Of a stretch of DNA of 5,372 nt, positions 1 through 5,372 are shown one piece after another; position 1 is the stretch's first letter, and each line of letters begins with the position of its first letter. Under the pieces are notes generated by a model that saw only the letters and a list, made by a program, of their open reading frames with translations, was not told the origin of the DNA and ran no database searches. The translations under genes and the position numbers were made by a program. Origin of the DNA: Candidatus Gerdarchaeota archaeon (GTDB lineage Archaea; Asgardarchaeota; Heimdallarchaeia; JABLTI01); assembly GCA_016839405.1 (NCBI GenBank), contig JAEOUJ010000346.1, forward strand, positions 1 through 5,372, given 5' to 3'.

Positions 1-1305
1 TAAATAAAGTAAATACATATCTTCACCATACTCTAACCACCTTTGTTGAGTTGCCCGGTAAAATGTATTATAAACATCTTCTGTACATATAACTCCTTTC
101 AATAAATAACTTGTAACTCCATTAACTTCTTCTATAAAATAAGTAACGTTTATTTCATCACCTTTTGATAATGAATAAGCAACAACATGCCCCCAACCCA
201 TCTGATCCAGATCAGGTGGTTCTGGATTTTCAATATCATACCACCATATTGAATTATTAATGAAAATATCCCCTTGGTAAATTTCAGTAGTATTTTTCTT
301 CAATCCATTTACAGGACCAAAAACTGCTCCCAGAGTAATAAAAAGAATACTAAAAGTAATCAAATAACTGCGAATTTCCTTTAGATAGTATTTCCAACCA
401 CCGGGTCTAGTTCCTGCTTTGTAAGGTATAATAAATTTATCACCTTGAAGAACAGCCCATGCTAAAGTAATTGAAATAATTACTACAACCAGTAAAACAA
501 CTGAAAAAGTTAGTGCTTTTGCTGGAGAAAAGTAAAAATCAAATTGATAAGCTTGATTACCAAAAAATATTGCCGGAGATTGTCTTGAATCTCGATAAAT
601 GTCAAAGACAATTAGAGATTTAATGTAATAACCAATTGTTAAATTATTAAGCGTTTGAGAGAAACTTGCTAAAACAAATTCCCATATAAAAACAAAAAAT
701 AATCCAAACCATAGTGGATTTTTAAATAATAAACCTATGAACATGAATAATGCTCCATAAACAGCCGAAGAAACAAATGCGGTTAACAAAAACCACAATG
801 CCATATCATAATACCAAAACATGTTAAAGGTAGTTATAGTGAATTCTCCAACAACTCCAAATGCAATATAATTAAGAAATGTTACTAGAATTACAAATAT
901 TGGTACTATTGATAGGTAACTAAGATACTTAACAATAATCAATTCAAATCTATTAATTGGTCTTACAGTAAGATAAGTAATTGATCGATCGCCCATTTCA
1001 TCACTAAACATCATAGAGGCAATATACATAGTAAATAATGGAATTATTATACCAAAATATCCTAGAAACATAATATCTGAATATAATGACATATAGTTTT
1101 CAGCTGAAATGTTATCTGAAACTATTGCAACAATTGGTCCAGCGAATATTGGTAATAACATTAAAATATTAAATATCCATGTTTTACCATCTTTAAGTAG
1201 ATTTGTGTATAATTTACTCATATATAGCCGATAGAGTGATCCAAATCTGTTTTTCCAACCAGGTTTTTTATTATAATGAGTTAGTTTTTCATATTGTTCC
1301 ATCAT
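1..1305 (-). CDS. ABC-2 type permease B with extracytoplasmic domain (C-terminus beyond window)
   Basis: This is the membrane subunit of an ABC-2 type transporter. I translated it from the ATG at 1305 and it stays open for 435 codons to the window edge, so its C-terminus is missing. The start is MM, so the ATG at 1302 is equally possible. After a basic cytoplasmic N-terminus I see hydrophobic segments near residues 44-62, 78-99, 131-150, 168-192, 198-216, 265-286 and 313-332. The loop after segment 2 carries the family-like motif SDEMGDRS...VRPINR (101-119), which matches the equivalent motif in permease A. Seven segments with the N-terminus inside put residues 335-435 outside the cell. This region is polar, rich in aromatics and strand-like, has sequons NTT (338), NNS (351) and NVT (386), and contains one Cys (407). 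It starts 7 nt after the stop of ATPase B, its probable partner. A six-segment ABC-2 permease would not normally carry this ectodomain. The substrate is unknown. Confidence 0.85.
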   Translation of the reverse strand, partial: MMEQYEKLTHYNKKPGWKNRFGSLYRLYMSKLYTNLLKDGKTWIFNILMLLPIFAGPIVAIVSDNISAENYMSLYSDIMFLGYFGIIIPLFTMYIASMMFSDEMGDRSITYLTVRPINRFELIIVKYLSYLSIVPIFVILVTFLNYIAFGVVGEFTITTFNMFWYYDMALWFLLTAFVSSAVYGALFMFIGLLFKNPLWFGLFFVFIWEFVLASFSQTLNNLTIGYYIKSLIVFDIYRDSRQSPAIFFGNQAYQFDFYFSPAKALTFSVVLLVVVIISITLAWAVLQGDKFIIPYKAGTRPGGWKYYLKEIRSYLITFSILFITLGAVFGPVNGLKKNTTEIYQGDIFINNSIWWYDIENPEPPDLDQMGWGHVVAYSLSKGDEINVTYFIEEVNGVTSYLLKGVICTEDVYNTFYRATQQRWLEYGEDMYLLYL

Positions 1306-1312
1306 CTCTTTT

Positions 1313-2251
1313 CTACCTTCCTTTTGTCAAATATTCAAATACTGCTTCTAATCCTGCATCTACACTGGTCATTTCATGAATATCAATTTTAGATTCAATG
1401 GCAAGCTCAGGTATTAAACAATAAAATGCATCTGGATCAGCTGTTCTAATACTAATATATTCACTATTAAGTTGGTCCAATTCAACATTTAGAATAAAAT
1501 CATAATCCAATAATTGAATAGCTAATTTTTTACGATCATTTGTTCTGATTTTTATTGTGTGAGGATATTTATCAATAAGATCACGAATTTCTGTAATATT
1601 ACCTTGTGCAATTGCTCTTCCCGCATAAATTAAAAGTATATTAGATGTTACTCTTTCTACTTCATGAAGAATATGACTTGATATTAGAATATCTTTACCA
1701 TATGTTCTTCCTAAAGTTTGAATTAACACAACTAGCTCTCTTCGTACAATTGGATCAGTAGATTGCAAAGGTTCATCAAGGAATAAAATATCTGGATCAT
1801 GAACAATTGCTTGAGCAATTTTGATTCTTTGTCGCATTCCTTTGGAATATCCTTTAATCGGACGATCCATACTTTCTGTTAACCCTACTAATTCAATTGC
1901 TTCTAATGCTGCATTATTAGCTGTTTCTCGTGGAATACCATTTAATCTAGCTAATTCTCTTACAAATTGTCTTCCAGTCATCCATTCAAAGAGTTTTTCT
2001 TGTTCTGGGCAAAAACCAAATCGTTTTAAAATTTCAGGATTATTCCAAACTTCATTACCTTCAACAAATATCTCACCTGAACTTTGACGTATTTGAGCTG
2101 TAGCAATATTAAGAAATGTTGATTTACCTGCTCCATTTGGCCCTAATAGACCAACAATCCCACGATCAATTTTCACAGTTACTTTATTTAAAGCCATGAC
2201 TTCTTTATACCATTTATTCAAGTCATACGTCTCAATGAAATAGCTCTTCAT
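1313..2251 (-). CDS. ABC transporter ATP-binding protein B
   Basis: This 312-residue nucleotide-binding subunit should hydrolyse ATP on the cytoplasmic side of an ABC-2 type transporter. Walker A is GPNGAGKST (37-45) and the Q-loop region is CPEQ (81-84). The signature is YSKGMRQR (135-142) instead of the usual LSGGxxQR. Walker B is ILFLDEP (155-161) with catalytic Glu160, and the H-loop His is 193 in SSH. The D-loop reads STDP (164-167), where GLDP is usual. Residues 230-312 form a C-terminal accessory domain of the kind common in this family (DUF4162-like), ending in VDAGLEAVFEYLT. The ATG overlaps the stop of permease A by 1 nt (TAATG) and is preceded by a strong AAGGAGG, so the start is well supported. 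All catalytic residues are present, so this subunit should be active. Its natural partner is permease B immediately downstream. It is a diverged paralogue of ATPase A in the same operon. Confidence 0.93.
   Translation of the reverse strand: MKSYFIETYDLNKWYKEVMALNKVTVKIDRGIVGLLGPNGAGKSTFLNIATAQIRQSSGEIFVEGNEVWNNPEILKRFGFCPEQEKLFEWMTGRQFVRELARLNGIPRETANNAALEAIELVGLTESMDRPIKGYSKGMRQRIKIAQAIVHDPDILFLDEPLQSTDPIVRRELVVLIQTLGRTYGKDILISSHILHEVERVTSNILLIYAGRAIAQGNITEIRDLIDKYPHTIKIRTNDRKKLAIQLLDYDFILNVELDQLNSEYISIRTADPDAFYCLIPELAIESKIDIHEMTSVDAGLEAVFEYLTKGR
1316..1321 (-). promoter_or_regulatory. Ribosome binding site of permease B
   Basis: GGAAGG lies 10 nt before the ATG at 1305 and inside the last codons of ATPase B. 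It is weaker than the other binding sites of this operon, so translation probably depends on ribosomes finishing the upstream gene. Confidence 0.4.
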
Positions 2252-3165
2252 TAATCAATTTCCTCCTTGTAGGAATTGTTTATTGTTATTAAAATGGCAA
2301 TAACAGAAACAACCAACATTATTACAATTGATATTCCACCACTTATTTCTGGAGTAAATAGATCTAATTCTAGAATTGATGGTTTTCCAAACATTAAATG
2401 AGCAGCTGAACGTATTAATTGCGAAATTGATAAGTAGCTTAACCATTTAATAGCTTCTAATTCTTGTACTAAAAGTGTTGAAATAAATGATGGAAGGAAC
2501 ATTATTAAAACCCCAAGAATTCCAGCCAAAACACTTTGTTTACTTAAAGATGAAAACATCAACACTAAAGATCCCATAAATACTACAACAAGTAAACCTA
2601 TACCAAGAGTTGACAAATATACCCATAATGTACTTACAAATTGAGCTCCAGAAACACCTGCTAGTAGAGTAAATGCTAAGATAAACACAAACCATGGAAC
2701 AATTGAAGCAAAAGATGAAACCATATAAACAGACAATGCTTTACCAAAAACATAATCTAATCGTGAAATAGGTCTTGCCATATATAATGCTAGACTATTA
2801 TTTTTCTTATCATTAGCAATAGTTCCCGCATTCATTGCGCAAATAAATACAATTGGGAGGAATATTAAAGGAGCAGGAAAATCTCCATAGGAGAAATTAA
2901 TTACAGTATACATGGCAACATCAAGTGTACCAAAATTACCAAATAAAATTTGAGTAATACTTCCTGGAACAAAAATTGCTGTAAATATTATCATCAAAGT
3001 AAATGAAATAACCGGTAAATTGCATAAAATCAAGAGAATAATCATTCTGATTTTACGTTCAATTAATTGAACACGAAAACTATTTCCTGCAATTGACCAG
3101 ATTTTATAAAATCGCCCTTTTAAAGCGCCAGTATAACGTCTATAGCTTTTATCAAAAACACTCAA
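2251..3165 (-). CDS. ABC-2 type permease A
   Basis: This 304-residue integral membrane subunit is of the ABC-2 type. It has a basic cytoplasmic N-terminus (1-40, many Arg/Lys) and six hydrophobic segments near residues 41-66, 97-117, 144-170, 179-205, 212-234 and 277-296. That count and length are typical of a complete ABC-2 membrane domain. The cytoplasmic loop after segment 2 holds NDKKNNS...ARPISRLDYVFGK (118-142), the conserved stretch of this permease group, and permease B has the same RPI(S/N)R core. The start is TTG at 3165, chosen because a perfect AGGAGGT lies 8 nt upstream and the gene begins 2 nt after the stop of ATPase A. The gene is intact and shares 1 nt with the start of ATPase B. 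Its likely partner is ATPase A, so the in-frame TGA in that gene bears directly on whether this permease can work. The transported substrate cannot be inferred. Confidence 0.9.
   Translation of the reverse strand: MSVFDKSYRRYTGALKGRFYKIWSIAGNSFRVQLIERKIRMIILLILCNLPVISFTLMIIFTAIFVPGSITQILFGNFGTLDVAMYTVINFSYGDFPAPLIFLPIVFICAMNAGTIANDKKNNSLALYMARPISRLDYVFGKALSVYMVSSFASIVPWFVFILAFTLLAGVSGAQFVSTLWVYLSTLGIGLLVVVFMGSLVLMFSSLSKQSVLAGILGVLIMFLPSFISTLLVQELEAIKWLSYLSISQLIRSAAHLMFGKPSILELDLFTPEISGGISIVIMLVVSVIAILITINNSYKEEID
2262..2268 (-). promoter_or_regulatory. Ribosome binding site of ATPase B
   Basis: AAGGAGG lies 10 nt before the ATG at 2251, inside the last codons of permease A (Lys-Glu-Glu region). 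It confirms the ATG whose first base is also the last base of the upstream TAA. Confidence 0.75.
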
Positions 3166-3173
3166 AATTAATT

Positions 3174-3180
3174 ACCTCCT
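3174..3180 (-). promoter_or_regulatory. Strong ribosome binding site that fixes the TTG start of permease A
   Basis: AGGAGGT, a full match to the archaeal and bacterial anti-Shine-Dalgarno core, lies 8 nt before TTG 3165 and forms part of the last sense codons of ATPase A. It is the best binding site in the window and is what supports the non-ATG start. Confidence 0.8.
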
Positions 3181-3566
3181 ATGGTCTCTGTGCTAGGTGG
3201 TTTAGTTTCAAGCAAACCATCTTCAATACTATGCACAAAAACATCTTCGAGAATAGCTTTTCTTGGATTTATAGTTCTTATTTGAACCTTAGTATCATAA
3301 GCAATTTTAACAATGGTGTGACTAATATCCTCTGCTTTATAAGGTATTTGAATTACTCTATCAACTATTGTAAATTTTAATCCAGCATCTTGTAAACCTT
3401 TTAGAAAATCATCTAATTTTCCTTTAATTGTTACATTCATTATACTTTCTTCATAATTACTTGATTCTTTTCCAGTTAATTCAGCGATATTACCTTGAGT
3501 AACTAATTTACCTCTATTGAGTATTGTTGCATAATCACAAGTAGCTTCTATATCGGGAAGTAAATG

Positions 3567-3569
3567 TCA
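3567..3569 (-). other. In-frame TGA at the residue before the H-loop histidine of ATPase A
   Basis: The codon context is ATT GTG TCG TGA CAT TTA, giving I-V-S-stop-H-L. Relatives normally have Ser or Thr at this place (SSH or STH), and the paralogue ATPase B has SSH. One C-to-G change would turn TCA into TGA. A sense reading would need recoding or readthrough. Confidence 0.9.
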
Positions 3570-4169
3570 CGACACAATCATATTGATATTATGCTCACGA
3601 TTGATTTCACGAATCAAATCAATCATATCAAGTCTCCCTTTTGGATCAAGACCATTTGTTGGTTCATCTAAGACTATTAGTTCTGGATCATGGACAAGTG
3701 ATTGTGCTAATTTAAGTCTCTGAAGCATTCCAGTTGAGAATTCATCAACCTTTCGATATCTTGCTTCTCCTAATCCTACGTATTGCAATGTTTCATGAGC
3801 TCTTTGCATTGCTTCTGCTTTAGGTAAACCAGATGTTTTTGCTAATAATGAAACTTGTTTAACAGCATTGATTCCTGGGATAATTGTATAATGCTCTGGC
3901 ATATAACCAATTCTTTCTCTGATTTCTCGCCATTCTTTTTTAATATCGAATCCTAAAAGTTGAGCAGATCCTTTATCAGCTTTTAAAAATCCAAGTAAAA
4001 TTTTAATTAAAGTACTTTTACCAGCACCATTAGGACCTAATATAGAATTAGCACCTCTATCGATGCTAAATGAAATATCATCTAAAGCTACAACACCTTG
4101 GGATGAACCCTTTCTGCCGAATGTTTTGGAAATATTTTCAACAATAAGTATTTCCTTGCTCATAATTGA

Positions 4170-4174
4170 CACCT
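4170..4174 (-). promoter_or_regulatory. Ribosome binding site that decides the start of ATPase A
   Basis: AGGTG lies 6 nt before ATG 4163 and matches the anti-Shine-Dalgarno core. It overlaps the GTG at 4172, so that GTG is unlikely to be the start although it would extend the protein by three residues. Confidence 0.6.
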
Positions 4175-4177
4175 AAA

Positions 4178-4191
4178 ACTCATACATGAGT
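4178..4191. promoter_or_regulatory. Perfect 6-2-6 dyad ACTCATACATGAGT upstream of the ABC operon
   Basis: The arms ACTCAT and ATGAGT are exact inverted repeats around a 2-nt centre. The dyad ends 3 nt upstream of the ribosome binding site and would cover the transcription start predicted from the TATA-like element at 4213-4221. That position suits a repressor operator, but a short palindrome can arise by chance and no regulator gene is visible here. Confidence 0.35.
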
Positions 4192-4212
4192 ATAAGATTT
4201 TTCTGCTTAATT

Positions 4213-4221
4213 CTTTATATT
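4213..4221 (-). promoter_or_regulatory. Putative TATA box of the ABC operon
   Basis: On the minus strand AATATAAAG lies about 50 nt upstream of ATG 4163. Transcription would start roughly 25 nt further on, near 4190, giving a short leader that includes the AGGTG site. The region is so AT-rich that TATA-like strings are common. CTTATA at 4191-4196 is an alternative, but it would leave little or no leader and so no use for the binding site. Confidence 0.3.
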
Positions 4222-4269
4222 AATTGTATAATTCTCTTTTTTAATGTAACTAAATTGTTGATTTGTATT

Positions 4270-4287
4270 TACTTTTATTTAAAAGTA
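4270..4287. repeat. AT-rich inverted repeat, 8-nt arms
   Basis: TACTTTTA and TAAAAGTA are perfect inverted arms around TT. The dyad lies between the ABC operon and the degenerate frame at 4330-4692. It has no following T-run on either strand, so it is not an obvious terminator, and it could be a second protein-binding dyad. Its low sequence complexity makes chance a real explanation. Confidence 0.3.
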
Positions 4288-4329
4288 GTTCATTAATTAT
4301 GAAATTTCTTTTAATTAATTTTTACAGAT

Positions 4330-4692
4330 TTATTCTAAAGAATTATCAATGACATCATTTTGTGATTTATGATAGTTATTGACTTGACTCCTATATCTTT
4401 GAATCTCATTTGCTATTTTATAACTGATTAGTGGGTATAATACAATTCATAAAAGAATGCTATAAAAAGTAAAATCAGGATATCTAGAAACATGAATGTG
4501 AAAATAAATATCAATACCAGATGCAAAGGAATATATTTTTTAATTACTATTGATAAAATACATAATTATCATAAATTCAACAAATAGATCATATGTTCGA
4601 TTATATAATCAAACTTTTATAGGTAATCAATATATTGAATAAAAAACAATAATTTTTGTCGAGATAAAGCAATTAAAATAATAATAAATTGA
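4330..4692 (-). pseudogene. Possible decayed small membrane-protein gene
   Basis: I do not recognise a family. Read on the minus strand in one frame from 4692 to a TAA at 4330, this stretch looks protein-like but is broken by TGA at 4629-4627, 4611-4609 and 4449-4447 and by TAA at 4542-4540. The last 38 codons are open and begin with a hydrophobic run IVLYPLISYKIANEI. They continue into a polar, probably helical tail RYRSQVNNYHKSQNDVIDN. The segment before it, KIYSFASGIDIYFHIHV and following, also reads as natural protein, and the stretch seems less AT-extreme than its flanks. Three interruptions are TGA, as expected if TGG codons decayed by G-to-A change. There is no clear start codon with a ribosome binding site. 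AT-rich noncoding DNA can mimic hydrophobic protein, so this remains tentative. If it is not a gene remnant, this part of the intergenic region holds nothing else I can name. Confidence 0.3.
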
Positions 4693-4740
4693 TTAAAAAT
4701 TGTTTTAATATTAATTTAAAAAGAATTAAGTATTGATTCA

Positions 4741-4755
4741 CCGAATATTATATTA
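4741..4755 (+). promoter_or_regulatory. Putative BRE/TATA promoter of the PAS gene
   Basis: CCGAAT followed by ATTATATTA resembles an archaeal BRE plus TATA box. Its centre is about 25-30 nt before ATG 4780, so the transcript would start at or next to the ATG. This fits the absence of a ribosome binding site there and suggests a leaderless mRNA. Confidence 0.35.
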
Positions 4756-4779
4756 ATTTCAAATGGTTTGATTATACTA

Positions 4780-5372
4780 ATGCGTGTAAATGAAAATAAA
4801 AAGGATAAAAGCTTTTCTTACAATAAATCTCAAGAAAAAATTCTGAGCTTATTTGAGGATATGGATGTAATAAAATTAACTGCATCATTTTCTGGATTAC
4901 TAAATGTAAGAATTACTTTATTAGATAAAAATTCAGAAATAATTTACACGTCAAATAATTCCGAAGAAATAATTGGCTATTCATTTGAAGATTTTAAATT
5001 ACTTGCAACATTTGGATTTATTCATCCAGATGATAGAGATAAAGTAATTGCTAATTTTAATCAATTTAATAGTGATGGTTACTCATCTTCTATTATATAT
5101 AGGATTTTCAAACCTAGCGGAGAAATGCGTTGGATTAGAGGAAAAGCTCAAAAATTTGTTGATAAAGAAATCAATAAACAAATTGGTACAATAATTATGG
5201 AATTTGATATTACGGAGGAAATCAATTTAATTCATGATTTACCTCTTTCTGAAGAGTCCCAGTATAAAACTTTTATAGAATTAATTAAAGTTCCAATATT
5301 ATATATGAGAAATAACGCTATTGTTTGGGCAACTAAAGTTTGGGAGAAATTTTTTGGTTATAAATTAAATGA
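4780..5372 (+). CDS. PAS-domain sensor protein, N-terminal part (probable histidine kinase)
   Basis: The frame is open from ATG 4780 to the window edge, giving 197 residues and no C-terminus. Residues 1-37 are polar and charged with no membrane segment or signal peptide, so the protein is probably cytoplasmic. Residues about 38-147 form a PAS fold of the PAS_3 type followed by its PAC part. They include LLDKNSEIIYTSNNSEEIIGYS (47-68), IHPDDRD (81-87), IYRIFKPSGEMRWIRGKAQ (106-124) and GTIIMEFDITEE (136-147). Residues from about 160 (TFIELIKVPILYMRNNAIVW and on) begin a second PAS domain. Tandem PAS domains of this kind usually precede a histidine kinase core, which would lie outside the window, so kinase is an inference. 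No in-frame ATG exists upstream before the TAA at 4717-4719. No ribosome binding site is visible, in line with a leaderless transcript. It diverges from the ABC operon, but about 600 nt separate them and no functional link is shown. Confidence 0.85.
   Translation, partial: MRVNENKKDKSFSYNKSQEKILSLFEDMDVIKLTASFSGLLNVRITLLDKNSEIIYTSNNSEEIIGYSFEDFKLLATFGFIHPDDRDKVIANFNQFNSDGYSSSIIYRIFKPSGEMRWIRGKAQKFVDKEINKQIGTIIMEFDITEEINLIHDLPLSEESQYKTFIELIKVPILYMRNNAIVWATKVWEKFFGYKLN

Larger units (their letters stand above)
3168..4163 (-). pseudogene. ABC transporter ATP-binding protein A, interrupted by one in-frame TGA
   Basis: This is a nucleotide-binding subunit of 331 codons plus TAA, intact except for TGA as codon 199 (3569-3567). 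Residues 1-198 hold Walker A GPNGAGKST (43-51), Q-loop region MPEH (88-91), signature FSTGMLQR (142-149), Walker B LIVLDEP (162-168) with Glu167, and a canonical D-loop GLDP (171-174). They end at MIVS. After the TGA the same frame continues with H200-LLPDIE, the H-loop histidine, and then NRGKLVTQG and a C-terminal accessory domain ending in PRKAILEDVFVHS. That is the usual family ending, and there is no frameshift. If TGA terminates, the 198-residue product (4163-3567) lacks the H-loop His and should not support normal hydrolysis. The part from the next ATG (3440-3168) has no convincing ribosome binding site. I prefer ATG 4163 to GTG 4172 because AGGTG lies 6 nt before the ATG and overlaps the GTG. 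It is the first gene of the operon and the presumed partner of permease A. Confidence 0.85.

Noticed and set aside
1821..2087. Plus-strand open frame of 88 codons
   Set aside because: It lies antisense within ATPase B, across its signature and Q-loop coding, and its translation shows no domain.
2255..2446. Minus-strand open frame of 63 codons
   Set aside because: It is an out-of-frame reading of the permease A C-terminus.
3093..3380. Plus-strand open frame of 95 codons
   Set aside because: It is antisense to the junction of ATPase A and permease A, which are both clearly coding on the other strand.
3168..3440. Separate 90-residue gene starting at ATG 3440
   Set aside because: It is the in-frame C-terminal domain of ATPase A. 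The frame continues without a break back to the TGA at 3567, and no convincing ribosome binding site precedes ATG 3440.
4161..4172. GTG at 4172 as the start of ATPase A
   Set aside because: The GTG lies inside the AGGTG ribosome binding site that is correctly spaced for ATG 4163.
4270..4330. Rho-independent style terminator
   Set aside because: The hairpin has only A/T-rich arms and no following T-run on either strand.
4433..4443. Bacterial -10-like TATAAT on the plus strand
   Set aside because: No -35 element lies at proper spacing, and no gene starts nearby on that strand. Such strings are expected in AT-rich DNA.
3567..4692. Genome-wide reading of TGA as Trp
   Set aside because: All 23 Trp codons I counted in the five recognisable genes are TGG. 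Relatives have Ser or Thr, not Trp, before the H-loop His.

Overview
The window is strongly AT-rich and compactly coded, and it looks archaeal. Clues are archaeal-type BRE/TATA-like sequences, a probably leaderless PAS gene, AGGAGGT-type ribosome binding sites placed inside the end of the preceding gene, and a TTG start. An Asgard (Lokiarchaeia-like) archaeon is my best guess for a low-GC genome combining PAS sensor proteins with multi-gene ABC-2 systems. This is an inference from style; no phylogenetic marker is present, and a low-GC bacterium cannot be excluded.

Positions 1-4163, all on the minus strand, form one tightly packed operon of two ATPase-permease pairs. In transcription order these are ATPase A (4163-3168), permease A (3165-2251), ATPase B (2251-1313) and permease B (1305 to beyond position 1). 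Gaps are 2 nt, a 1-nt overlap (TAATG) and 7 nt, so the genes are almost certainly cotranscribed and translationally coupled. The natural reading is an ABC-2 type exporter or membrane-remodelling transporter with two different nucleotide-binding subunits and two different membrane subunits. The substrate cannot be read from the sequence. Permease B carries an extra extracytoplasmic domain that runs off the window.

The main oddity is in ATPase A. Its reading frame is uninterrupted from start to end except for one in-frame TGA (3569-3567). That TGA sits exactly where a Ser/Thr normally precedes the H-loop histidine. Everything downstream, including the histidine, the rest of the nucleotide-binding domain and the C-terminal accessory domain, is preserved in frame. 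It is either a very recent nonsense mutation or sequence error, or a recoding event.

Positions 4164-4779 are intergenic. Next to the operon are its probable promoter, a perfect 6-2-6 dyad and a second AT-rich dyad. Beyond them, 4330-4692 on the minus strand reads like a decayed small membrane-protein gene broken by three TGA and one TAA codons. Finally, a divergent gene starts at 4780 on the plus strand and runs off the right edge. It encodes a PAS-domain sensor protein, probably the N-terminus of a histidine kinase. No tRNA, rRNA, CRISPR array or insertion sequence is visible.
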